Counted from the stretch's first letter, positions 53,256 through 61,900 are shown. The stretch: 64,000 bases of DNA from Bacillus salipaludis (GCF_004358205.1 NZ_SMYO01000008.1:1-64000), one strand, 5' to 3'. Made by a program: numbers and translations. Notes: generated by a model not told the origin, from the letters alone.

Positions 53256-53769
53256 AACGTTTCACCCCCACGGCATAGACAGCGCCGTTCTCAACTTTCA
53301 CATGAATTTCAGGAAGCGGACGTCTCGGTGGCCCAGCAATTGGCTCACCTGTTTTCACATCAAATTTCCCGTGGTGGCATGGGCAGATCATTTCTCCCTC
53401 GTCTTTTTTCCAAAAAACAGGGCAGCGTAAGTGGGTACAAGCATTTTGGTAAGCTACAAATTTATTTTCTGAAAGCCTAATTAAAATCGCGCTATCGTGC
53501 TCGCCCGGGAAGGCAAAGTCTACTGCATCTCCTACCGGCAATGACTGTAAGTCAGCGATTTTATGCTTTGGATATTTTTTATCGCTAAGACCCGTTAATT
53601 CCTTGGCAGCTAAAGCACCCCAAGGAAGGGAAGAAACTGCAAATACTCCTGCTGCCCCTGCAAGCATTTTCATGAAACCGCGTCGGTCTAGTTTTCTCTC
53701 ATTATTACGATTGATATTATGGGTGTAATTATCTTCATTAAACGGGATTTTATTATTTTTATTATTCAT
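53245..53769 (-). CDS. Tat-exported Rieske [2Fe-2S] protein
   Basis: 174 aa from ATG 53769, with AGGAGG upstream; the frame extends upstream only into the ferredoxin gene. A twin-arginine signal (DRRGFMKMLAGAAGVFAVSS, residues 28-47) precedes a Rieske domain with CTHLRC and CPCHHG (2 Cys, 2 His). It should face outside the membrane, unlike the cytoplasmic molybdoenzyme subunit, so it could accept or donate electrons at the outer quinol site. Confidence 0.85.
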   Translation of the reverse strand: MNNKNNKIPFNEDNYTHNINRNNERKLDRRGFMKMLAGAAGVFAVSSLPWGALAAKELTGLSDKKYPKHKIADLQSLPVGDAVDFAFPGEHDSAILIRLSENKFVAYQNACTHLRCPVFWKKDEGEMICPCHHGKFDVKTGEPIAGPPRRPLPEIHVKVENGAVYAVGVKRYEA

Positions 53770-53780
53770 GTTAATCCCTC

Positions 53781-54344
53781 CTAAAACAGTTTCGTGACAC
53801 CCTGCAAGATACCAGGGAGATTCACTCTTACATTTGTTTCGCCTTCTAAATAAGGCATGCTTGTTACCCATTTACCGTTATCTAAATTAAATTGCTTTTG
53901 TTTTGCTTCAATTTCTTCATCTGTCAGCCATTGCAATGTATTCGATGGGCAGACACTAGCACACATTGGCGGAATCCCATCCTTCGTCCGATCGATACAA
54001 AGATCGCATTTATACATTAAATTCTGCTCTGTATCAAACTTTGGTATTCCATACGGACAGGCAATCGTACAGTTCTGGCAGCCGATACATTTTTCCACAA
54101 GTGCCGAAAGCACGGCACCTGTTTCATGAATTTGAATCGCCTGTGCCGGACAGCTTCTTGCACACGCCGGATTGACACAGTGAAGGCACATAAGAGGCAT
54201 TGTCTGGCGATTGACTAGCGGATTCACATCGTAAACATAGTTTCTGTTGCGCTGTTCATGCCCGCCGCACTGTGTACAAGCCGCTAAACAGGAGCGGCAG
54301 CCTATACAGTTTTCAAGTTCTAAATATAACCTCTTCTTCACCAT
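53781..54344 (-). CDS. Four-cluster [4Fe-4S] ferredoxin subunit (DmsB/NrfC type)
   Basis: 187 aa with four cysteine clusters: CIGCRSCLAACTQCGG, CLHCVNPACARSCP, CIGCQNCTIACPYG and CDLCIDRTKDGIPPMCASVCP, a pattern shared by electron-transfer subunits of DMSO reductase-family enzymes. No signal peptide, so cytoplasmic. Its ATG directly follows the alpha-subunit stop. It should pass electrons from the membrane subunit to the molybdoenzyme. Confidence 0.92.
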   Translation of the reverse strand: MVKKRLYLELENCIGCRSCLAACTQCGGHEQRNRNYVYDVNPLVNRQTMPLMCLHCVNPACARSCPAQAIQIHETGAVLSALVEKCIGCQNCTIACPYGIPKFDTEQNLMYKCDLCIDRTKDGIPPMCASVCPSNTLQWLTDEEIEAKQKQFNLDNGKWVTSMPYLEGETNVRVNLPGILQGVTKLF

Positions 54345-56513
54345 TTATTGCACCTTCTTCATTTCTAGTTTTTCAATCTGTGCTGCACATGCTTTAAATT
54401 CCGGCATACGGGAGATTGGATCAAGCGCATCAATCGTTAATAGATTGATAGATTTATCGTGTCCAAAATGATAAGGCACAAACACCGTATCTTTTCGAAT
54501 CGCTTCCGTAATTTTCACTTTATATTCTGCCTCACCTCTACGGGTAAAGAGGCGGACATATTCTTCATGTTGAATGTTATATTTTTCCGCTGTTTCAGGA
54601 TGAACCTCCACATACGGCTCAGGACACATATCGCGTAAGAATTGAATTCTTCTCGTTTGATTACCCGATAGGTAATGGAAAACAACACGTCCTGTTGTTA
54701 AGCGTAACGGATAGGTTTCATCTGGCTCTTCAGCAGGCGGGCGGTATGGAAGGGCACAAATTTTTGCCTTTCCGTCTGGGTGATAAAACTTCTTATCTAG
54801 GAACATATGTGGTGTACCAGCGTCCTTTTCATCTCGGCAAGGCCAGAAAACACCATCTTGTTTGTCGATTTTATCCCATGTTGCTCCGTAGTAATCAGCA
54901 TAACCGCCTTTTGAGGCTAAACGGAATTCATCTGCCACATCTCTAGCAGTTTTTAAATGCGAGAAATACTTCCCTCTACCCAACTTTTCAGCAAGTTCCA
55001 CTTGCATTTGCCAGTCCGGCTTCGATTCACCAATTGGCTCTTGCGCTTTATTAATTTTAATAATCCGGCCTTCAAGATTGGTTACCGTTCCTTCATCTTC
55101 TGACCAGGTGACGGAAGGAAGGACAACATCCGCATATTCTGCTGATTCAGATAAGTAGAAATCCGCACAAACCATGAAATCCAGGCTCATTAACGCTTTT
55201 CGAATAAAGTTTTGATTTGGAGCAGAAACGGCCGGGTTCGAACAAAGCAAGTATAGAGCACGAATTTCCTTTTGCTCCATTAATTGAAACATTTCCACTG
55301 CTGAAACCCCTGGCTTCGGCATTTCATCAGGGGTAATGCCCCATACCTGACATACTTCTTCCACATGCTTCGGATTGGTTAGCTTGCGATATCCCGGCAA
55401 TAAGTCTGATTTTTGACCATGTTCGCGGCCACCCTGACCATTTCCTTGACCAGTAAACGTTGCAACACCTGATTTTGGACGACCAATTTTTCCTGTTACA
55501 AGCGCCATGTTGGTGTAACCTGAAACATTGTCTACTCCCTTATGCTGTTGTTCGATTCCACGCGCGAACATGACGATTGCATTTGGTGCTTTGCCGTAAA
55601 TTTCAGCGGCACGGATAATCTTTTCTTTTGCAACACCAGTAATTTGACTTGTATATTCAGGAGTAAATTCTTTAACTAATTCTTTTGTTTCTTCAAAACC
55701 ATTGGTATGGTTGTTAACAAATTCCGCGTCAGCATAACCATTTTGAATCAACAGATTTAAAATTCCATTGGCCAGTGCTAAGTCTGTTCCTGGACGTAAA
55801 TCTAAGTGAACATCTGCTCTTCTGGCAATTGGTGTTTCACGAGGGTCAGCCACAATCAAGTAGCCGCCTCTTTCCTGTACATGCCAGACACGGAACATCG
55901 AGGTTGGATGACATTCAGCTGTGTTACTTCCGGCAATAAACAAGCAATCTGTTTCATGGATATCGGTCCACGGTAATGTAGAACCGCGGTCCACTCCGAA
56001 GGAACGTAAGAAACCACCTGCTGCACTGGACATACAGAAACGTCCGTTATAATCGATATATCTTGTTTGAAGGGCTACTCTTGCAAACTTTCCTGTTAAA
56101 TAACATTTTTCATTTGTCATCGATACACCGCTAAATACAGATAATGTATCTTTTCCATACTTTCCTTGCAGTTCGGTAAATTTCTTTGCGATTAGGTCAT
56201 ATGCCTCTTCCCAAGTTGCTTCACGGAAGCCTTCTTGCGTTCCTTTTAATGAAGCATCATCACGAATTAACGGTTTTAAGATTCGATCCGCATGATTCGT
56301 TTGTTGATAGGCGGTTACTCCCTTCGGACACATTTTACCAACGTTTACCGGCCAGTCATAACGAGGTTCTACCCCAATGATTTTGTTGGTTTTTGTATTT
56401 ACACGTAAATTCATTCCACATTGCATTCCACAATAAGCACAATGTGTTTTTATTAACGTTTCGTTAGGGTGCCGTACATTTTCAATTTCTCTAAAAAACT
56501 TATCCCTTTGCAT
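54345..56513 (-). CDS. Molybdopterin oxidoreductase, NasC-like catalytic subunit (probable nitrate reductase)
   Basis: 722 aa. N-terminal [4Fe-4S] ligands are Cys25, Cys28, Cys32 and Cys62 (CAYCGMQCG and MCPKG). The Mo ligand is Cys160 in DYNGRFCMSS, not selenocysteine. Segments KFARVALQTRYIDYNGRFC, RGIEQQHKG and TGQGNGQGGREHGQK closely parallel those of B. subtilis NasC, the assimilatory nitrate reductase catalytic subunit. No Tat signal, so cytoplasmic. It differs from NasC in partners: ferredoxin, Rieske and membrane cytochrome. It overlaps the upstream gene by 14 bp. Confidence 0.88.
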   Translation of the reverse strand: MQRDKFFREIENVRHPNETLIKTHCAYCGMQCGMNLRVNTKTNKIIGVEPRYDWPVNVGKMCPKGVTAYQQTNHADRILKPLIRDDASLKGTQEGFREATWEEAYDLIAKKFTELQGKYGKDTLSVFSGVSMTNEKCYLTGKFARVALQTRYIDYNGRFCMSSAAGGFLRSFGVDRGSTLPWTDIHETDCLFIAGSNTAECHPTSMFRVWHVQERGGYLIVADPRETPIARRADVHLDLRPGTDLALANGILNLLIQNGYADAEFVNNHTNGFEETKELVKEFTPEYTSQITGVAKEKIIRAAEIYGKAPNAIVMFARGIEQQHKGVDNVSGYTNMALVTGKIGRPKSGVATFTGQGNGQGGREHGQKSDLLPGYRKLTNPKHVEEVCQVWGITPDEMPKPGVSAVEMFQLMEQKEIRALYLLCSNPAVSAPNQNFIRKALMSLDFMVCADFYLSESAEYADVVLPSVTWSEDEGTVTNLEGRIIKINKAQEPIGESKPDWQMQVELAEKLGRGKYFSHLKTARDVADEFRLASKGGYADYYGATWDKIDKQDGVFWPCRDEKDAGTPHMFLDKKFYHPDGKAKICALPYRPPAEEPDETYPLRLTTGRVVFHYLSGNQTRRIQFLRDMCPEPYVEVHPETAEKYNIQHEEYVRLFTRRGEAEYKVKITEAIRKDTVFVPYHFGHDKSINLLTIDALDPISRMPEFKACAAQIEKLEMKKVQ

Positions 56514-57582
56514 TCTGGTTTGCCTCCTTGACCTTCACTTGGTGGGTTGGGAATCCTGAGAATCTTGCAATCCGGTATTTTCTGCGGCATGGCAGGCACA
56601 ATTCAGCAAGATTAAAACCGTCTTCCATATTAAATTCGATTTCATTGACTCCTAAAACTTGAATGACATCGTTTGATTGTTCAACTGAAACAAAATGATC
56701 TCCGCACACTTTACATTCTTTCATATGCTGTTCTCCATAATGTTCTCGGTAATTTCTTGCAAAAACGCTCATTGGACGGAAAGGAATATGAGCAAGCTTT
56801 CCGAATGGTAAATAGATTAATGTGATAATCACTGAAAATTGGTGGATTAAGGACATTTGCGGCTGCATCCAGCCATGTAATACTATGTTTTGAAAGGTTA
56901 ATAACAGACCTGTAATCGAAATAAACAATAATAGGTAAAGCGGTAAGAAATCGTACATGAATTTTTGCTCTGCTCTTGCCTGCATGTTTTTTAAACGGCG
57001 GTAAAGCGCCATGCAAACACCTGAAATGACCATAATGGCTGCAATATTCAGTGCGTTATAAGAGAAAAAGGCGATAATCCCTTCAGCGGGAACCTTCATG
57101 ACATTCATTCCAAAAAGCACAATATTATAATAGCCGTTGTCTTCCATCGTAAAGTACATCCAGCTAAATACGAGCGGGAAGGTCACAAGACACGCAAGCA
57201 CACAGCCCCAGCCAATTAAGATATGTTGCACCCATCGGTAAATTCCCCGATTCCGGATAAAATCGTAAATCGCTAAATGACTGACTGCAGTTTTCGCTGT
57301 GCTTTTTCTAAAAAGCAGTTTTAAACCTTTTTTAATGATGATTTTGGTTGGCGGTCTTTCTCCCCAGGCAATAAATCGGTAGAAAAAGCCACCAATAAAG
57401 ACAAGGGTTCCCACCATGTATCCGTATAAATTTAAGTCAATATGGGTAAACATTCTTGTTCCGATAAAGGTTAAAATCGCTAGTCCGACGACAGTTAAAA
57501 AGACTGATTTCGCAAAATGGGATGCAAACGCATCATTGACCGAGCGTTCCTGTTTTTTACTTGCTACTAGTTTCGCTTCCAT
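56500..57582 (-). CDS. NarI/HdrE-like membrane cytochrome b subunit with C-terminal CxxC pairs
   Basis: 360 aa with about five membrane helices. Histidines in or near helices (YRWVQHILIGWG; LIHQFSVIITLIYLPFGKLAHIPFRP) match the heme-b ligand pattern of the NarI/DsrM/HdrE family. The C-terminal 85 residues are soluble with CKVCGDHF and CLPCRRKY, a likely zinc or cluster site. First gene of the seven-gene operon; the AGGAGG ribosome site directly follows a hairpin with nine Us. It likely oxidises quinol for the molybdoenzyme. Confidence 0.8.
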   Translation of the reverse strand: MEAKLVASKKQERSVNDAFASHFAKSVFLTVVGLAILTFIGTRMFTHIDLNLYGYMVGTLVFIGGFFYRFIAWGERPPTKIIIKKGLKLLFRKSTAKTAVSHLAIYDFIRNRGIYRWVQHILIGWGCVLACLVTFPLVFSWMYFTMEDNGYYNIVLFGMNVMKVPAEGIIAFFSYNALNIAAIMVISGVCMALYRRLKNMQARAEQKFMYDFLPLYLLLFISITGLLLTFQNIVLHGWMQPQMSLIHQFSVIITLIYLPFGKLAHIPFRPMSVFARNYREHYGEQHMKECKVCGDHFVSVEQSNDVIQVLGVNEIEFNMEDGFNLAELCLPCRRKYRIARFSGFPTHQVKVKEANQNAKG

Positions 57583-57596
57583 TTCAAGCTCCTCCT

Positions 57597-57653
57597 AAAA
57601 AAAAATAACACTAACGTTTTGTCTTACCTTATTGTAAGAAAAACGTTAGTGTT
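57597..57653 (-). terminator. Strong hairpin and U9 tract in front of the operon ribosome site
   Basis: Arms 57607-57620 and 57640-57653 (14 bp) plus an inner TCTTAC/GTAAGA, followed on the minus strand by nine Ts (57597-57605) that touch the AGGAGG at 57591-57596. There is no room for a promoter after it, so it either ends the M50 gene and must be read through, or attenuates the operon. Upstream, one CCCCC run (57671-57675) can pair with GGGG at 57663-57666 or GGGGG at 57683-57687, offering alternative folds. Confidence 0.8.
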
Positions 57654-57711
57654 TCAAATATAGGGGAACTCCCCCATCCTCAGGGGGAAAAACCCTTAGA
57701 AATATGGATTT

Positions 57712-57727
57712 TGACAAAACTCTGTCA
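57712..57727. promoter_or_regulatory. TGACA-N6-TGTCA dyad at the M50 stop codon
   Basis: An inverted repeat upstream of the molybdoenzyme operon leader, overlapping the end of the protease gene. It is a possible operator, for example for the NreC-like regulator. Binding protein unknown. Confidence 0.4.
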
Positions 57728-58915
57728 CATTTGTGATTTTTGAAGGTATTTTCCCTTCCAGGAATTGATGAGCAGGTAAAAGAACAATGCAATCTGTAAG
57801 ATGAAGAGAGTTGAATCCCAAAAGCTTATACTTGAAGGGAATGTTTTAAAGCCTGGGATTACTTCCTGTATCGAATAAAACAATTCCGGAATGAAATAAA
57901 AAATATATAAAAATACAGTTAAACCTACCCCTATAAAATATAAAATGGAATAGCTGATTACAGTCTTTTTTTCGCTTTCAAAAAGAATTTCACCAGGGGT
58001 AAGTGATTTTCCAAACGGTATAAGGCCCCTCAGCAGCCCTTGAGCATTTTCCATCAAATTATAGCAGCCCGAACAATTCTCGAAAAGGTAATAAAAATCT
58101 GTTTTCATGTAAATACAGCATTGATACACCATTCTAAAAAAGATATCTAAAACAACAATTTTCATTAGGCTTAGGAAAAACCCTAGAGTGGGGGAAAAAA
58201 ACAGTTGACCTGCTAAAGCAAAAAATAGGATAACTGTATCAAAACAGATACCTGCCAAAAATAACTTATTCCGATCCTTTGCTGGTAATTTCCATACCGT
58301 GGACATATCTGTTTCTAATACTAAAAGAAATAATCGGTGTCCCACATTTATTTTTGCAGGCATATTATATGAACGTAATGCCATAACATGTCCAAATTCA
58401 TGAATTAAAACAAGAAGAGACCTTAGTACAATTAACAGCGGTAAAATTAAAGACATCGAATCAAGAACGAATAAATCTTTATAGTGCGGGAACAAAGAAG
58501 GATTTATGATTAAAAGAATGATATTAACAAAAAATAAAAGCGAATAAATAAAATAAGCATACCGATTGAAAAAGATTCTCCCAATTTTTGAGGGAATCCA
58601 TAGAAATCCTAAATCTTCTTTTTCCCTTTGATTACACTCAATTTTTACTCCATCAATTTCTGCTATTAGATTTAGTGAGGTTAACTGGTCAACAAATTTA
58701 ATCAGGTCCACGTCTTCATTAGGATATTTCGTGCGAAGTTGATGCTCGATTTCTCCTAACGGTATTTCCTGGCTAATTAAATGAATCGCATCAATACAAA
58801 TCTCCGTCATTTCATAAAACTCACTTGAAGCTTGATCTTCAACAATATAATGTTTTTTATCTCTATGAATTTCGATCGCGACCAATTTGAGCAAAGAAGA
58901 ATAGCTAACGCTCAT
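57725..58915 (-). CDS. PqqD-like/M50 membrane metalloprotease fusion
   Basis: 396 aa. Residues 1-95 resemble the PqqD/RRE fold that binds RiPP precursor peptides (HYIVEDQASSEFYEMTEICIDAI, LIKFVDQLTSLNLIAEIDG). Residues 110-396 form a multi-helix M50/S2P-type membrane protease with zinc motif LIHEFGHVMALR (HEFGH) and a downstream acidic ligand region MKTDFYYLFENCSG, as in YydH-type peptide metalloproteases. It follows the CWWC peptide gene, separated by a hairpin terminator. It likely processes that peptide; this is inference. Confidence 0.8.
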   Translation of the reverse strand: MSVSYSSLLKLVAIEIHRDKKHYIVEDQASSEFYEMTEICIDAIHLISQEIPLGEIEHQLRTKYPNEDVDLIKFVDQLTSLNLIAEIDGVKIECNQREKEDLGFLWIPSKIGRIFFNRYAYFIYSLLFFVNIILLIINPSLFPHYKDLFVLDSMSLILPLLIVLRSLLVLIHEFGHVMALRSYNMPAKINVGHRLFLLVLETDMSTVWKLPAKDRNKLFLAGICFDTVILFFALAGQLFFSPTLGFFLSLMKIVVLDIFFRMVYQCCIYMKTDFYYLFENCSGCYNLMENAQGLLRGLIPFGKSLTPGEILFESEKKTVISYSILYFIGVGLTVFLYIFYFIPELFYSIQEVIPGFKTFPSSISFWDSTLFILQIALFFYLLINSWKGKYLQKSQM

Positions 58916-58942
58916 TTAACCACCCTTTTACTTTTAATCTAT

Positions 58943-58975
58943 AAAAAAGGATGCTTAGCTAAAAAGCTAGCACCC
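58943..58975 (-). terminator. Hairpin terminator between the CWWC peptide and the M50 gene
   Basis: GGGTGCTAGCT (58965-58975) pairs with AGCTAAGCATCC (58949-58960) on the minus strand with a 4-nt loop, followed by six Ts. It would make the short peptide transcript more abundant than the protease transcript, or act as an attenuator. Confidence 0.8.
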
Positions 58976-58983
58976 AACATTTT

Positions 58984-59046
58984 TCAAGGCATAAAGATAC
59001 ACCACCAGCAGGTAGTTTTGATTTTTTTTAACTTCCGGATCTTCAT
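58984..59046 (-). CDS. 20-residue Cys-Trp-rich peptide (candidate RiPP/pheromone precursor)
   Basis: The ATG overlaps the HD-GYP stop codon (ATGA), so translation is coupled; GGGGGGTG lies nine bases upstream. The product has a strongly basic half (KIRKLKKIK) and a C-terminal half TTCWWCIFMP, then TGA. The basic leader plus Cys-Trp-Trp-Cys core, a PqqD/M50 protein next door and a hairpin terminator after it all point to a processed signalling peptide. The alternative is a Trp/Cys leader peptide for attenuation of the M50 gene. Confidence 0.6.
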   Translation of the reverse strand: MKIRKLKKIKTTCWWCIFMP

Positions 59047-60254
59047 GAGGTCACCCCCCTTACCTTTGTCTTTTCTTCATGTATGTTTAAATTATTATGT
59101 CCTAATCCATCATTCAATTTACTATGAATGGTTTTCCATTTTGGTAATACTTTTTTATATTCTTCAACTAATTCAGGATCAAACTGTGTCCCGCTTCCCT
59201 CTAAGATTCTACTATTTGCTTCTTCAACTGATAAAGCTGATCTGTACGATCTTGTTGAGGTCATAGCATCAAAAGCATCTGCTATGGCGGATATCCTTGC
59301 GAGAAAAGGTATTTCTTTACCCTTTAATTGATCCGGGTACCCCTTTCCATCCCAACGTTCATGATGGGAACGTATGACAGAAATGCTATTCTTTAAACCC
59401 ACCACCTTGGAGACAGCTTCGGCTCCCACAATGGTATGAGACTTTATAATTTCATATTCTTCATTCGTTAACATACCAGGCTTCATTAATATTTGGTCTG
59501 GGATATTAATTTTTCCAATATCATGGAGTAGACAAGCATAATTAAAAGACTTCAACTCATCTTCTGAAAATTTCCCACTTACTTTTGCCAACTCTAATGC
59601 ATAGCTGGCAACCCTTTCGCTATGCCCTCTTGTATAAGGATCCTTAAGTTCGAGAGTCGCAATAACTCCTTTTACAATACCCACTATTTGTTGATCATAA
59701 GAAGTTTTTATTGCTTTTACATACGATTTGAATCTATATAAGATAATGAATGAAAGTACTGAAAAAATAGCTACAATTAAAACTGGCAAAAGAACAACTG
59801 GAGATTGGATGATTATCCCATCAAGAATGTATTTTAATAATAAACCGACCGTTACCACCTTAACAAAAGTGGTACTGACAAATACTGGTGATAATAGCAG
59901 CCAAAACACTTCAACTACATTTCCTGTTTTAAAATGAGTAGGGTCCCCCAAAAAGGAAATGATTTCATTTATTAATGATACACTTGTATAGGTAATAAAA
60001 TAGATATATTTTATTAGGTATACCTTTTGTCTTTTAAATAAATAGTAAGCAATTGGAATTAATGCAAACATGAATAAATAAATCCATAAACCTAGGAAAT
60101 CTCGATTATCATTCTTAAATTTCGGATCATAAATTGAAATTATTCGAAAAGATAAATCATACGCAATGGAGATAAAATAAAACAATACAAGAAACCATTT
60201 TAATGTTCGGCCCTCTTCATTTCTTATGTTGGGGTCTATTAATTTTTTTTTCAT
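59043..60254 (-). CDS. Membrane sensor with HD-GYP domain
   Basis: 403 aa. Residues 15-185 hold five or six membrane helices. Residues 195-375 are an HD-GYP domain with HDIGKINIPDQIL and HHERWDGKGYP, intact for c-di-GMP phosphodiesterase activity. The membrane domain is related to that of the kinase at 60467 (compare LGLWIYLFMFALI, GNVVEVFWLLLSPVFVS). The gene ends in an ATGA overlap with the CWWC peptide gene. The ribosome site is GAGGT. Confidence 0.88.
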   Translation of the reverse strand: MKKKLIDPNIRNEEGRTLKWFLVLFYFISIAYDLSFRIISIYDPKFKNDNRDFLGLWIYLFMFALIPIAYYLFKRQKVYLIKYIYFITYTSVSLINEIISFLGDPTHFKTGNVVEVFWLLLSPVFVSTTFVKVVTVGLLLKYILDGIIIQSPVVLLPVLIVAIFSVLSFIILYRFKSYVKAIKTSYDQQIVGIVKGVIATLELKDPYTRGHSERVASYALELAKVSGKFSEDELKSFNYACLLHDIGKINIPDQILMKPGMLTNEEYEIIKSHTIVGAEAVSKVVGLKNSISVIRSHHERWDGKGYPDQLKGKEIPFLARISAIADAFDAMTSTRSYRSALSVEEANSRILEGSGTQFDPELVEEYKKVLPKWKTIHSKLNDGLGHNNLNIHEEKTKVRGVTS

Positions 60255-60466
60255 ATATTTACCTCACATAATGGATGCTAAAACTTATAGTAGAAGAGAG
60301 AAATCAATTAGCTGAACAACACCTAAATTCCAACACTTTTCTACATTATAAATCATTTATTTTAATAGAAGAATACAAATAAGAGATGAATTTTTGTATT
60401 TTTGTAGAAATATTTTTGAACAAATAGGATAAATTGCCCAAAGACAGATATGGACTAAATTTCACC

Positions 60467-61711
60467 CTATCTTTTCAAATTTTGGTTAATTGGTAGAACT
60501 ACTTCGACCTTTGTCCCTATACCAAATTCACTAAGAAAGTTCAGATTCCCGAAATGATCGTTAATAATTTGATTCGTAACCATCAGACCAAGGCCAGTTC
60601 CTTCCTTTTTGGTAGTGTAAAAAGGTTCACCTAAATTTAAAAGGCTTTCCTCAGAAATTCCGCAGCCCCCATCTTGGATCGAGATATGCATGCTTTCTTC
60701 CTTTGCTTCTTTTACGTTAATTTTCACCTTACCCCCATTAGGCATTGATTCAATTGCATTTTTTATTAAATTAATAAAAACTTGTTTCAACTGTTTTTCA
60801 TCACATTCTATTGCTGGCAATGGCCCTTCTATAACCGTTTCAAGTATGACATTCTGGTTTTTGGCCTGTTGCTGAGTAATTGATAACGTATAAGCAATTA
60901 TTTCTTCAATTCTTGCTCTGTCGAATTTAATTCTTTTTGGTTTTCCCAGATACATCAAATCATTGACAATTGAATTAATGCGGTCAATCTCTTGAATCAT
61001 AATGGGGTAGTGGTCATTTGTATTTGGGTATCTCTCCTTTTGTAATTGCGTAAAACCTTTCAACGAAGACAATGGATTCCGAATCTCATGGCCTATTGCG
61101 GCAGCCATTTGACCGATTACTGCCAATTTCTCTTTTTGACGAAGTTCATTATAAACATTCGTTAAGGAATCAATATAGGAGTTAAATCTTATTAATAGAA
61201 TAAAAGCAATAGCACCTATGATGAAAAACATCAAGACTGGAAAAAGCGCACGATAGTCATGCAGGATTAAACCCAAAAAAAGATCTTTTCCAATCATACT
61301 AAGAGTAACTGTCCAAAAGTATTTTTTATTAACGAAAACTGGTGAAAAAACAATGAATAGAATCTCTACAATATTTCCACTGGCAAATGGCTTTGATGTA
61401 CCTAGATATGTAATAAGACAATCAATTACATCAAAAAATATATAACCGTAAATATACAGATACTTTACAATGTACGGATTTCCTTTTTTAATAAAATAAA
61501 CTCCAATGAGCAACAAAGAAGATAATAAAAAATATTGCCATAATCCTAAACCATCATTAAGGTCTTTCAACTCCTTTTCATTCGAAAAAGAATAGATATA
61601 ATCATAAAAAAAATCAAATGAAAAATAGATTATATAAAACAACCACAAAAATAATTTAATGGCTTTTTTCTCTTCAAATATTAACTTTTGATTTCTGAAG
61701 CCCTCTTTCAT
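60467..61711 (-). CDS. Membrane histidine kinase with KinB-like layout
   Basis: 414 aa. Five or six N-terminal membrane helices, then HisKA with GHEIRNPLSSLKGFTQLQ (phospho-His) and HATPase (NLIKNAIESMPNGG, QDGGCGISEE, GTGLGLMV), like the KinA-E/KinB orphan sporulation kinases. Its sensor is related to that of the HD-GYP protein downstream (GLGLWQYFLLSSLLLIG; GNIVEILFIVFSPVFVN). No response regulator is adjacent. The ribosome site is GGAGG. Confidence 0.88.
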   Translation of the reverse strand: MKEGFRNQKLIFEEKKAIKLFLWLFYIIYFSFDFFYDYIYSFSNEKELKDLNDGLGLWQYFLLSSLLLIGVYFIKKGNPYIVKYLYIYGYIFFDVIDCLITYLGTSKPFASGNIVEILFIVFSPVFVNKKYFWTVTLSMIGKDLFLGLILHDYRALFPVLMFFIIGAIAFILLIRFNSYIDSLTNVYNELRQKEKLAVIGQMAAAIGHEIRNPLSSLKGFTQLQKERYPNTNDHYPIMIQEIDRINSIVNDLMYLGKPKRIKFDRARIEEIIAYTLSITQQQAKNQNVILETVIEGPLPAIECDEKQLKQVFINLIKNAIESMPNGGKVKINVKEAKEESMHISIQDGGCGISEESLLNLGEPFYTTKKEGTGLGLMVTNQIINDHFGNLNFLSEFGIGTKVEVVLPINQNLKR

Positions 61712-61856
61712 ATTTGAAAATCCTCCAATGACTTAAGAAACGCGATAGATTTTGATTTATCTTTCCTACTATTCTACCATCTATTATAAAAATTACCGAC
61801 AGAAATTTTAATTATACGATGATTTTCGACATATTTTTCAATGTTTAGTGCATAGG

Positions 61857-61884
61857 AAAAAGGACCTCTTTTTTGAGGTCCTTT
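61857..61884 (-). terminator. Terminator of the permease gene
   Basis: AAAGGACCTC pairs with GAGGTCCTTT around a T-rich loop, just after the permease stop codon. Confidence 0.85.
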
Positions 61885-61900
61885 CCGCAATTTTGTAGAA

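Noticed and set aside
54345..56513. Formate dehydrogenase with selenocysteine
   Set aside because: The metal-ligand position is a Cys codon in NGRFCMSS, no TGA lies in frame, and flanking motifs follow NasC rather than FdhA.
57583..57724. Known Moco riboswitch
   Set aside because: I could not match its conserved core; only alternative GC stems and a terminator are visible. Kept as an unassigned leader.
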